5,181 nt of DNA from Methanoregulaceae archaeon (GCA_013331415.1 DUGL01000004.1:17637-22817); one strand, 5' to 3'; counted from the first letter of the stretch, positions 1-5,181 are shown. Numbers and translations: made by a program. Notes: generated by a model from the sequence alone, not told the origin.

Positions 1-453
1 GGTACATACTTTTCCTGGGATATTTACAAGAAGATTATCAACCCCGGGGCGAGCGAAGAGACGGTGATCAGGGTCAGCAGAATATCGGTCTTTGCTGCAG
101 CAGTGATCACCCTCCTGATGGCATTGAATCCACCTGAAATGCTGGTCTGGCTGATCTGGGCAGGTATCGGGATCATGTTTGCAACCTTTTCTGTCCCGCT
201 CCTTGCCGGTTTGTACTGGAGACGTGCCACGCGGGAAGGCGCAATTGCCGCAATGGGCCTTGGACTCCTGTCTTCACTTGCCTTTGGTGCGATCACCTAC
301 TTCAAGATCGCTGCACTCCCGGTCCATTTCTCGCTCTTTGGTTTTATCATTGCGATCATCGCCATGGTCGTGGTAAGCATGCTCACCAGCCCCCACAGGG
401 AGGAAGTACTTGACGCAACCCTGACCGGGTGGTACATCCAGAAGAGAGGATAA
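1..453 (+). CDS. Sodium:solute symporter (SSS family), C-terminal part
   Basis: This is the last 150 residues of an integral membrane symporter; the 5' part lies left of the window and the frame is open from base 1. It begins GTYFSWDIYKKIINPGAS, which matches the cytoplasmic loop after a core helix in the SSS family (S/SRDIYKK-type motif in pantothenate, proline and acetate permeases). At least three hydrophobic segments follow (roughly residues 28-44, 46-70 and 76-96, plus one near 106-128), with the LLAGLYWRRATREGA loop typical of this family between the second and third. The tail is short and charged, ending IQKRG. The family couples Na+ entry to uptake of an organic solute. The substrate cannot be read from this fragment; pantothenate or a short carboxylate are the usual annotations. 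A GTG at 64 is an internal codon and not the start. Confidence 0.88.
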   Translation, partial: GTYFSWDIYKKIINPGASEETVIRVSRISVFAAAVITLLMALNPPEMLVWLIWAGIGIMFATFSVPLLAGLYWRRATREGAIAAMGLGLLSSLAFGAITYFKIAALPVHFSLFGFIIAIIAMVVVSMLTSPHREEVLDATLTGWYIQKRG

Positions 454-461
454 TTATTCCC

Positions 462-513
462 TTTTTCCCTGTCACTCTCTTTCCGCGGCAGAATACCTGC
501 TGACCAAAGAGAG
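462..513 (+). terminator. T5 run and two-tier stem-loop after the symporter gene
   Basis: Nine bases after the symporter stop codon is a T5 run (462-466), which alone can act as an archaeal terminator. It is followed by a strong inverted repeat: CTCTCTTT (475-482) pairs perfectly with AAAGAGAG (506-513). Inside it a second stem pairs CGGCAG (486-491) with CTGCTG (497-502), counting one G-U pair, around the loop AATAC. No T run follows the stem-loop, so it is not a bacterial-type terminator. It may be a 3'-end stabiliser or processing structure. Confidence 0.45.
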
Positions 514-646
514 ACTATTCGTATCCTGACACAGTATTATGACACCATGAACCAGTCTTTCTCTCCTCTGTGCCGGGGGAGCGCACGTATTGGTATGGTG
601 ACATTGTCCCTGCCAAAGCCGGCATCACGACCGTTTTCAATCATCC

Positions 647-670
647 GCCAGTATCTCGTGCCAGTATCTC
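647..670 (+). repeat. Two-copy short direct repeat, 13-bp period
   Basis: GCCAGTATCTC occurs at 647-657 and again at 660-670, separated by two bases. Two identical 11-mers at a 13-bp spacing could be a slippage duplication or a pair of half-sites on nearly the same helix face. No function is evident. Confidence 0.5.
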
Positions 671-766
671 CATTGAATGCAGGACTGCGAGTCGGGAGAT
701 GTGAAAATGCAAGTGCGGCAGGTCCCGGCCACGAATGGCGGCCCCCCTCTCTGATTCCAGCAGATT

Positions 767-782
767 ATTTTATCGATAAAAT
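767..782. promoter_or_regulatory. Perfect 16-bp palindrome, possible operator
   Basis: ATTTTATCGATAAAAT is a perfect palindrome centred at 774/775. It lies about 28 bp upstream of a TATA-like box at 810-819, a position where archaeal activators or repressors can bind as dimers. AT-rich sequence produces palindromes fairly easily, so the role is inferred from position and perfection only. Confidence 0.35.
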
Positions 783-809
783 TCTATCAATTCCATTTTT
801 AACCAGCAG

Positions 810-819
810 TATAAATTTA
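810..819 (+). promoter_or_regulatory. TATA-like box reading right (upstream)
   Basis: TATAAATTTA lies in a sharply AT-rich segment and resembles the archaeal TATA element. A start about 25 bases downstream would fall near 840-845. No protein gene follows, so if used it would drive the structured non-coding block to the right. A second box at 912-920 lies closer to the first helix. Confidence 0.4.
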
Positions 820-911
820 TTTAAGAGTTCTGAACGGAACAATTATTCTGCGCGTTTACCAGCAACTCACTGATAACAACTCCCTTAATAAGGAGATAAA
901 ATAGAAAATTA

Positions 912-920
912 TTTATTATA
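912..920 (+). promoter_or_regulatory. TATA-like box just ahead of the structured block
   Basis: TTTATTATA ends the AT-rich segment. With archaeal spacing of about 25 bases, transcription would start near 940-945. That is about ten bases before the first perfect helix (953-959 with 980-986) and exactly where base composition changes from AT-rich to GC-rich. This agreement makes it the better of the two candidate promoters for the putative RNA. Confidence 0.4.
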
Positions 921-941
921 TGAGTGACTATGATAGTATGC

Positions 942-1397
942 CTCAGGGAGGAAAGCTGGGGATACATGCGATGATACGACCAGCTTGGAGATCAAAACGG
1001 CATGTCGATCTCCCGGCGATGAAGAGGTCGGATCATCGGGCCGAACAAATGTTCAGGGAAGACCCGATGCAGCAATGGAATGAACCTATCGGTTCCTAAC
1101 GGCATAACGATCGATGGGTGACAGAGACATTCCAGACGACTGGGCCGGACAGAGGTCTCAAGGGAACATGATGCCGCATTACCGTGAATAACCCGGTCAG
1201 AACGGCGGAAGACCGGGAAATGGTCAAGAAACGGTACTGTGGGGCCGACCATGCGTTCCGGTGAATATCTCCTGGGGCACCCTCATTCTGTAGGCGCGGA
1301 TACCACTCGGAACCAATCCTTAAAAGTAGCTTGCAGCCCTGCCACCATTTCTCATTCTATGCCCCATAAAACCGGAGCCCGCATCGGGTGTTTTTTT
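942..1397 (+). ncRNA. Candidate large structured non-coding RNA, unclassified
   Basis: This stretch has no credible reading frame but many perfect inverted repeats in order. They are 953-959 with 980-986 (AAGCTGG), then directly abutting 987-993 with 1007-1013 (GGAGATC). Next come 1034-1040 with 1063-1069 (CATCGGG), enclosing 1043-1046 with 1051-1054, and then 1082-1086 with 1091-1095. The stem 1100-1105 with 1171-1176 (CGGCAT) encloses 1124-1128 with 1155-1159, which in turn encloses 1132-1135 with 1140-1143. Further stems are 1192-1198 with 1211-1217 (CCCGGTC), 1220-1225 with 1247-1252, and 1255-1263 with 1304-1313 (one bulged T) continuing as 1266-1269 with 1299-1302. The block starts where a TATA-like box predicts and ends with a hairpin and T7. 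I found no convincing match to RNase P RNA, SRP RNA or a group II intron. Strand is inferred from the promoter and T run. Helices were drawn by eye and no covariation was tested. Confidence 0.4.
1378..1397 (+). terminator. Hairpin plus T7 run, likely terminator
   Basis: CCCG (1378-1381) pairs with CGGG (1385-1388) around CAT, followed by TG and seven Ts (1391-1397). Archaeal RNA polymerase terminates at U-rich tracts, with or without a hairpin. This is the longest T run in the window, and it closes the first structured block. Confidence 0.5.
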
Positions 1398-2149
1398 CAG
1401 GACAAGGGGGTTAGGATCACCAGGCACTGAAGCACCACTCCCCCAAGGAGAATACTGATGGGGTTGCGGTATGCCCGGTGTGGCAATCGTTACCGGTATT
1501 CCCCAGCAGCCATTCCGGATTGTGCGTACAGGGGGGGATGATCACCTCACCTCGGCACAGACAGGGCGTGGTGTCACTCGTGGGATGAACAGCTTTACCG
1601 AAGGATACAGGGGAATATCTTCTGAGTTATGTGCCTGATTCTGAAGAACACATCACTTCCATCCGGACCAGGAGGGGGCTCTACCTCTGGCCGGTATGGG
1701 CAAATGCCCGCTCAGGCAGTCATGACCGCCCCTGCCTGCCGGGCTTTTACCACGGCTTTCTTCCGTGCTTTACGCTCCAGGTATCACCCTGATACCATCG
1801 GAATGCAGAATGCTCTTTATCCATCTACCCGGATGACACAGGGATGGGACCGAGCTCCCTTCTGTTTCCCAAAAAAGGTCCGTATTCTCCGGCTTGTCGG
1901 GTACAATGACGAATATCTCCCTGCCTGGATTCTGTGATCGCGTTACTCGAGCTTTTATCGGGCTGGCTCCCACGGGACAGGTCGGTACAGGGTGTTCTGG
2001 AGAGACACGGAGTGGCAGAAAAGGATGGCATTCCTCACGCAGAGGGTATTTCGTGGTGGCATCATCAGGAGGTTTCTGCCCCGCCTGTTTCCAGGCAGGA
2101 CGTCAACCATTGGACTGAACGTTCATTCGGTGACTTAGTTGGACACTAA
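1398..2149. other. GC-rich non-coding stretch with a second cluster of helices
   Basis: No supported protein gene was found on either strand; the longest open frames (about 60-100 codons) have chance-like composition. Between 1659 and 1796 there is a dense series of inverted repeats. The main one is a long helix 1659-1699, in which CCAT, CCGG, CCAG and AGG pair with CCT, CTGG, CCGG and ATGG, broken only by single bulges. Others are GGGC/GCCC (1698-1709), CAGGCAG/CTGCCTG (1713-1719 with 1732-1738), CACGG/CCGTG (1751-1755 with 1763-1767) and GGTATCA/TGATACC (1780-1786 with 1790-1796). Further right are GCCTG/CAGGC (2083-2096), a 10-bp palindrome TGAACGTTCA (2116-2125) and two copies of TTGGAC (2110 and 2139). 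It could be part of a longer RNA, a second RNA on either strand, or a decayed element. Confidence 0.35.
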
Positions 2150-2355
2150 TACACCTGATGTACATTAGACACGAATCATTATTTAAACTTTTTGGATTTT
2201 TCCGGATGAGAAAATAGGCAGAAAATACCCGTGTACCAGGAAAGGATGACCTCCCGATGGAAATTCTCTGGTCATGCTATTCTCCGCCAGATAACTTCCG
2301 GCAACTTTCCTGGATGCACTTTCCATTACTTGAGCTGAACGGAGTTCACAATCCA
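2150..2355. other. Spacer downstream of the DUF1249-like gene
   Basis: The left part is AT-rich (about 2160-2215) and holds the TATA-like box at 2180-2187. Near the right end TGAAC (2336-2340) pairs with GTTCA (2344-2348) around GGA, a small hairpin just past the stop codon of the leftward gene. It lacks a following T run on that strand. A 48-codon frame on the plus strand from 2258 overlaps the 3' end of the leftward gene, has no recognisable content, and is not called. Confidence 0.35.
2180..2187 (-). promoter_or_regulatory. TATA-like box reading left
   Basis: On the minus strand the sequence is TTTAAATA, a very good match to the archaeal TATA consensus, inside an AT-rich segment. Transcription would start near 2155 and run left into the gene-free block, where the minus strand has a T6 run at 1871-1876. 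A transcript of roughly 280 bases could result. The same AT-rich sequence could also serve the plus strand, but no gene follows there. Confidence 0.3.
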
Positions 2356-2823
2356 TTACTGGTGTCGAATAAATCCCTGTGCCAGAAGACCATCAAGCCA
2401 TGAATTGAGGAAGCGGGCAAGATCATTTTTTGCCACCAGGTCAACCCTGCCAGGTGCCGGGTACACCACCCTGCATCCGGACTGGTCCTGGAGCGAAAGT
2501 GGTTCAGCAGTCCTCATCGTGTGATCCACCCGGACCTCCATATCCGGATCAGCGACCAGGCGGTCACCGATCACCGGGTTTTGGGAGAGTGCATAGATAT
2601 TATCCCCCAGGTAATCGATGCAGAGCGGCACGTACGGGGGTTTCTCAAGAATTTCATACTGGCGTACCGAGAAAACCCCCATCCGCTCCATTTTCTGGTA
2701 CAATCTCTGGTAAATGTCTGCCACACACAACCCCTGTTCATACGCATATCGGAAAGAGCGCCAATAAATCTTCTCCTGTTCAGGTATTCCCTGCAGCCTG
2801 TGGCCTGAGGTGAGGATAGGCAA
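2356..2823 (-). CDS. DUF1249-like protein
   Basis: A soluble protein of about 155 residues with unknown function. The C-terminal half follows the pattern I know from DUF1249 (E. coli YqiB): DPDMEVRVDHTMRTAEPLSL near residues 93-112, then a YP...VDL segment and the closing FLNSWLDGLLAQGF near 139-151. YqiB has the similar MTVRLYHDAMVAEV and FLADWLRYCLAHG. The middle, YEILEKPPYVPLCIDYLGDN, also fits. The family match is from memory, not a search. The start is uncertain: the frame opens only at a TTG (2823), eight codons after a stop. That start overlaps the upstream gene by 44 bases and has no visible ribosome-binding site. The N-terminal sequence up to QRLYQKMERM looks coding, so a start before about residue 25 is likely, perhaps by translational coupling. 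It is probably co-transcribed with the membrane protein gene upstream. Confidence 0.65.
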   Translation of the reverse strand: MPILTSGHRLQGIPEQEKIYWRSFRYAYEQGLCVADIYQRLYQKMERMGVFSVRQYEILEKPPYVPLCIDYLGDNIYALSQNPVIGDRLVADPDMEVRVDHTMRTAEPLSLQDQSGCRVVYPAPGRVDLVAKNDLARFLNSWLDGLLAQGFIRHQ

Positions 2824-3301
2824 GCCCGGCGGCCAGGGAGTTTACCAGTGCGGTGATCGCCACGACACCCAGGAGGGTAATAAGAAAGGACCGTGTGTCA
2901 GGAAATACGGCCTGTATCCCTGAGCTTCCGGCAGAGACGGCAAGGGAGAGAAATACCAGGCCACTTGCAATCGTGGCAAGCAACGGTGCAGCAAACCGTG
3001 CCGCCTGCTTATGGTAGCGCAGGGCGAGAAATACTCCAAGGCAGACAGCCGCACCGAGTGGCTCAGAGATCAGGAATGCAGGGTTGAAGACGGATCTGCT
3101 GATGAAGGAGGCGATTATCCCGGCTGCAAACCCGATGCCGACCGATTCTCCAAACGATGGCAGGGTAACCATGATGGCCAGGCTGTAAAATGCAACCAGC
3201 ACGTTGGGAGTGACCGGCTCACCCATCTGGACGAGGATGAACCGCACGATCGTTCCTGTGCAGAGGAGGGCTGCTACGATGAAGAGGTCACGCGAATTCA
3301 T
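2780..3301 (-). CDS. Small membrane protein, ECF-transporter S-component-like (TrpP type)
   Basis: About 173 residues with five or six hydrophobic segments and short loops. The N-terminus MNSRDLFIVAALLCTGTIVRFILV, then TPNVLVAFYSLAIMV, GESVGIGFAAGIIASF and SEPLGAAVCLGVFLAL, follow the layout of small substrate-binding membrane proteins of ECF transporters. It is most like the putative tryptophan transporter TrpP group. Such proteins bind a vitamin or amino-acid-like solute and normally work with EcfT and EcfA; neither is in this window. The assignment rests on pattern and is not certain, and no substrate is proposed. I chose the ATG at 3301 because a GGA lies five bases before it and it gives the expected family N-terminus. 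An upstream in-frame ATG at 3331 would add MAQQEREWIL, but its GGGAG lies directly against the start. The gene lies 90 bases after mntP and overlaps the DUF1249-like gene. Confidence 0.6.
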   Translation of the reverse strand: MNSRDLFIVAALLCTGTIVRFILVQMGEPVTPNVLVAFYSLAIMVTLPSFGESVGIGFAAGIIASFISRSVFNPAFLISEPLGAAVCLGVFLALRYHKQAARFAAPLLATIASGLVFLSLAVSAGSSGIQAVFPDTRSFLITLLGVVAITALVNSLAAGLAYPHLRPQAAGNT

Positions 3302-3391
3302 AAGGATCCATTCCCGTTCCTGCTGTGCCATCTCCCTGCCGGCATATCAGTCTTTCGGAGAAATACCAGGATTCCTTTCCGACAATTCCGT

Positions 3392-3949
3392 TCACATAAG
3401 GAGATGCTCCATGAGGATGCGGGCTCCGATGATGAGAAGGACGATACCCCCGGCAATCTCCACCAGCCTCCCCCACCGGGAGGCCAGGGAGCAGCCAAGG
3501 ATAACCCCTGCAAACGAGAAGACGGAGCTCACCAATCCAATCATGAGTGCAGCCGCACCAATCCCGGTCGAGAGGAGGGCGAGGGATAGTCCGACGCCAA
3601 GCGAGTCAACACTCGTTGCGATCGAGAGGACGAGGATGGTTGCAAGCGAGAGGTAGTTCCTCTCCCGTGATTCCTCTCCCCGCCATCCTTCATAGACCAT
3701 CTTCGCGCCAATGACAGTCAGGATCAAAAATGCGATCCAGTGGTCAATGAACCCGAATGCCCAAACCATCCACGATCCTGCGGCCCATCCAAGAATTGCC
3801 ATTCCGGACTGGAATGTCCCGAAAAAGAGGGCCAGCACAGCTGCAGTACCGAATAATCTGGACCCGCTTACCGTCCCTGCCGCAAGCGAGACGGCAAAAC
3901 AGTCCATCGCAAGGGCGACTGCAATGACAAGCAGCGTCCAGGGGTCCAT
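3392..3949 (-). CDS. mntP: Manganese efflux pump MntP
   Basis: A 185-residue inner-membrane protein of the MntP (former DUF204/YebN) family, which exports Mn2+ and protects against manganese excess. The length matches the family (about 190). Two repeated halves each carry the signature with a conserved aspartate in a membrane helix: ALAMDCFAVSLAAG with Asp16, and SIATSVDSLGVGLSLA with Asp115. These correspond to the SMDAFA and TSIDALAVG motifs of the E. coli protein. Between them, FGTFQSGMAILGW, HWIAF and GAKMVYEGWRGEE match the family closely. Six hydrophobic helices are visible, with a charged cytoplasmic loop ESRERN near residue 95. The ATG at 3949 lacks a Shine-Dalgarno sequence, and a TATA-like element about 30 bases upstream suggests a leaderless transcript. 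It is the first gene of a probable leftward operon, and it is divergent from the acyl-CoA synthetase gene. Confidence 0.93.
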   Translation of the reverse strand: MDPWTLLVIAVALAMDCFAVSLAAGTVSGSRLFGTAAVLALFFGTFQSGMAILGWAAGSWMVWAFGFIDHWIAFLILTVIGAKMVYEGWRGEESRERNYLSLATILVLSIATSVDSLGVGLSLALLSTGIGAAALMIGLVSSVFSFAGVILGCSLASRWGRLVEIAGGIVLLIIGARILMEHLLM

Positions 3950-3974
3950 GGATCAGTATCAGTTCGCTCTCGCG

Positions 3975-3986
3975 ATAAGTATTATT
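3975..3986 (-). promoter_or_regulatory. Probable mntP promoter (TATA-like)
   Basis: On the minus strand AATAATACTTAT lies 26-37 bases before the mntP ATG. Archaeal spacing places the transcription start within a few bases of the ATG, consistent with the missing Shine-Dalgarno. An alternative is the longer AT-rich run at 4013-4029, which would give a leader of about 40 bases. Confidence 0.4.
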
Positions 3987-4012
3987 CAGGACTTTTTTCA
4001 AAAATGATCTGT

Positions 4013-4029
4013 AAATTATATATTAAATT
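4013..4029 (+). promoter_or_regulatory. Probable acyl-CoA synthetase promoter (TATA-like)
   Basis: AAATTATATATTAAATT contains TTATATAT, a good archaeal TATA match. A start about 25 bases on would fall near 4042-4046, just before an ATG at 4048 that opens a 24-codon frame, and 40-58 bases before the likely starts of the synthetase. Being AT-rich on both strands, it could also serve mntP. Confidence 0.5.
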
Positions 4030-4047
4030 CAAAATAAAGGTCTAATA

Positions 4048-4122
4048 ATGGAAGAAAAAGTATTTCAGCGCACTCAGGAAATATGTGCCATGCTATACCA
4101 TGTCAAATCGGACCAGTGCTGA
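4048..4122 (+). CDS. Possible upstream ORF (24 codons) overlapping the synthetase start
   Basis: ATG at 4048 opens MEEKVFQRTQEICAMLYHVKSDQC and stops at 4120-4122, past both candidate starts of the synthetase and in a different frame. An AAAGGT element (4036-4041) lies six bases before it, and the predicted transcription start is only a few bases upstream. If translated it would interfere with, or couple to, initiation of the synthetase. The peptide resembles nothing I know and chance is a real alternative. Confidence 0.25.
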   Translation: MEEKVFQRTQEICAMLYHVKSDQC

Positions 4123-5181
4123 ATCGGGCTACGAAAGGGCATACCGGCAGTCGATCGAAAGCCCTGAGAACTTCTGGGGGGATGCAGCAGCAACCGTCTC
4201 CTGGGAGCGGAAATGGAAGAAGGTCCTTGAGAATTCCCAGGGACCATTCTACCGCTGGTTTGAAGGCGGGATCCTCAATACCTGCCATAACTGCCTGGAT
4301 ATTCATGTGGATGAGGGGAACGGCGAAAGAATCGCACTCATATATGACAGCCCCGTAACCGGCACGGTACAGAAATTCAGCTACCGGGACCTCAGGGACC
4401 GGGTAGCACGGTGCGCCGGCGGACTTGTGCGGTGCGGCGTCAGGAAGGGGGACCGGGTCATCATATACATGCCCATGGTCCCCGAAACCGTGATCGCGAT
4501 GCTCGCCTGTGCCCGTATCGGTGCTATCCATTCGGTTGTGTTCGGCGGTTTTGCTCCCCGGGAACTGGCGGCACGGATCAGCGATGCACAACCGGTCATG
4601 ATCATATCCGCCTCCTGCGGGATCGAGGTTGACCGGGTGATCCCCTACAAGCCAATTCTTGATGAAGCACTCGCCCTGGCAGGGTTGCCGGGACTCCGTT
4701 GCGTTATTCTCCAGCGCCCGCAGGAGGCCGCCTCCCTGGCAGATGGGCGGGATATGACCTGGGACGAGCTGGTGGATGCTGATCCGGCTCCCTGCGTACC
4801 CTGCGCTGCTACCGACCCGCTCTACATACTGTATACCTCCGGGACAACCGGGATACCCAAGGGAGTTGTCCGGGATAACGGGGGACACCTGGTCGCATTG
4901 AAATGGAGCATGCAGTATATCTACGGGATGAAACCCGGCGAGGTCTTCTGGGCAGCTTCTGACGTTGGCTGGGTGGTGGGGCATTCCTATATCGTGTATG
5001 CCCCCCTCGCCTATGGCTGCACCTCGATTCTGTACGAAGGGAAATCAGTCGGGACCCCTGACCCGGGTGCGTTCTGGCGGGTCATTGCCGAACATGGTGT
5101 CGATGTCCTCTTCACCGCGCCAACGGCTTTCCGTGCCATACGGCGTGAAGATCCGACCGGTTCATGCATACAAAAATATGA
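4100..5181 (+). CDS. prpE: Acyl-CoA synthetase, propionyl-CoA synthetase/ACSS3 type, N-terminal part
   Basis: The first 360 residues of an AMP-forming acyl-CoA synthetase, cut by the right edge. Such enzymes activate acetate or propionate with ATP and CoA in the cytoplasm. The N-terminal acetyl-CoA synthetase domain is seen as YERAYRQSIESPENFW (11-26), then FYRWFEGGILNTCHNCLDIHV. SVVFGGF (145-151) and the ATP-binding loop YTSGTTGIPKG (245-255) follow. DNGGH and WAASDVGWVVGHSYIVYAPL (284-303), then YEGKSVGTPD (from 312) and LFTAPTAFRAIRREDP, match the propionyl-CoA synthetase/ACSS3 branch better than classical Acs. Substrate preference cannot be settled here, and the C-terminal domain with the catalytic lysine lies outside. 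Start: ATG 4100 has no Shine-Dalgarno. An in-frame GTG at 4085 has AGGA five bases before it and would add five residues. Confidence 0.92.
   Translation, partial: MSNRTSAESGYERAYRQSIESPENFWGDAAATVSWERKWKKVLENSQGPFYRWFEGGILNTCHNCLDIHVDEGNGERIALIYDSPVTGTVQKFSYRDLRDRVARCAGGLVRCGVRKGDRVIIYMPMVPETVIAMLACARIGAIHSVVFGGFAPRELAARISDAQPVMIISASCGIEVDRVIPYKPILDEALALAGLPGLRCVILQRPQEAASLADGRDMTWDELVDADPAPCVPCAATDPLYILYTSGTTGIPKGVVRDNGGHLVALKWSMQYIYGMKPGEVFWAASDVGWVVGHSYIVYAPLAYGCTSILYEGKSVGTPDPGAFWRVIAEHGVDVLFTAPTAFRAIRREDPTGSCIQKY

Larger units (their letters stand above)
454..809. other. Non-coding stretch, no supported gene
   Basis: No convincing gene lies here. An open frame at 547-873 (108 codons) has the low-complexity, Ser/Arg/Pro-rich composition of a chance frame, lacks a good ribosome-binding site and resembles nothing I know. 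Apart from the stem-loop at 475-513, the visible features are a short tandem repeat (647-670) and a 16-bp palindrome (767-782). Confidence 0.5.

Noticed and set aside
547..873. A 108-codon frame on the plus strand
   Set aside because: The composition looks random, the frame runs through the palindrome and TATA-like box, and there is no recognisable motif.
920..1099. A 59-codon frame (MSDYDSMPQGGKLGIH...) just behind the AT-rich segment
   Set aside because: It lies across several perfect helices, has no properly spaced ribosome-binding site (AAGGAG is about 24 bases upstream) and resembles no known protein. A structured RNA explains the sequence better.
992..1252. An 86-codon frame on the minus strand
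   Set aside because: Its composition (rich in Pro, Arg, His and Cys) is typical of chance frames opposite structured RNA, and it has no promoter or ribosome-binding site.
942..1397. RNase P RNA
   Set aside because: GGGAGGAAAG (946-955), GTGACAGAGAC (1118-1128) and CAGAACGGC (1198-1206) recall its conserved regions. However, the GGUAAGAG-type region is missing, the spacing between the first two is too long, the CAGAAC falls in the loop of a local hairpin, and no convincing P1 or P4 pairing was found.
942..1397. SRP RNA or group II intron
   Set aside because: No SRP helix-8 motif (GGAAGGAAGCAG type) and no group II domain V or reverse transcriptase gene were seen.
1629..2149. Several overlapping frames of 67-102 codons on both strands
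   Set aside because: They overlap one another, cross the hairpin cluster and show no family motif. None has a convincing start.
3011..3656. Plus-strand frames of 150-192 codons opposite mntP and the membrane protein
   Set aside because: They are antisense shadows; the minus strand encodes recognisable membrane proteins with family motifs.
4103..4984. A 293-codon frame on the minus strand opposite the acyl-CoA synthetase
   Set aside because: It is the antisense shadow of a clear AMP-forming synthetase whose motifs are all on the plus strand.

Overview
The window most likely comes from a hydrogenotrophic methanogen of the Methanomicrobiales (Methanoregula-like). This is inferred from moderate GC content in genes with AT-rich gaps, archaeal TATA-like boxes instead of -35/-10 promoters, and the mix of protein families. 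No rRNA, tRNA, CRISPR array or recognisable insertion sequence was seen.

Left edge (1-453, +): the C-terminal part of a sodium:solute symporter, followed by a T5 run and a two-tier stem-loop. Centre-left (454-2355): about 1.9 kb with no convincing protein gene. It is not ordinary AT-rich spacer. After a short AT-rich, promoter-like stretch (about 765-942), the sequence becomes GC-rich and carries many perfect inverted repeats in nested or tandem order. A helix-rich block ends in a small hairpin plus T7 at 1378-1397. A second helix-rich block lies at 1659-1796. The GC-rich stretch ends at another AT-rich segment (about 2145-2210) with a good TATA-like box on the minus strand. I read 942-1397, perhaps extending further, as a candidate large structured non-coding RNA of no family I recognise. 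This is the most interesting part of the window, and it rests only on hand-drawn helices.

Centre-right (2356-3949, -): a probable operon read leftward. It holds mntP (manganese efflux), a small membrane protein resembling an ECF-transporter S component of the TrpP type, and a DUF1249-like soluble protein whose start overlaps the upstream gene.

Right edge (4100-5181, +): the N-terminal two thirds of an acyl-CoA synthetase of the propionyl-CoA synthetase/ACSS3 type, divergent from mntP. They share an AT-rich intergenic region that also holds a 24-codon upstream ORF overlapping the synthetase start. The symporter and the synthetase could both serve uptake and activation of short organic acids, but they are 3.6 kb apart and this link is only a suggestion.
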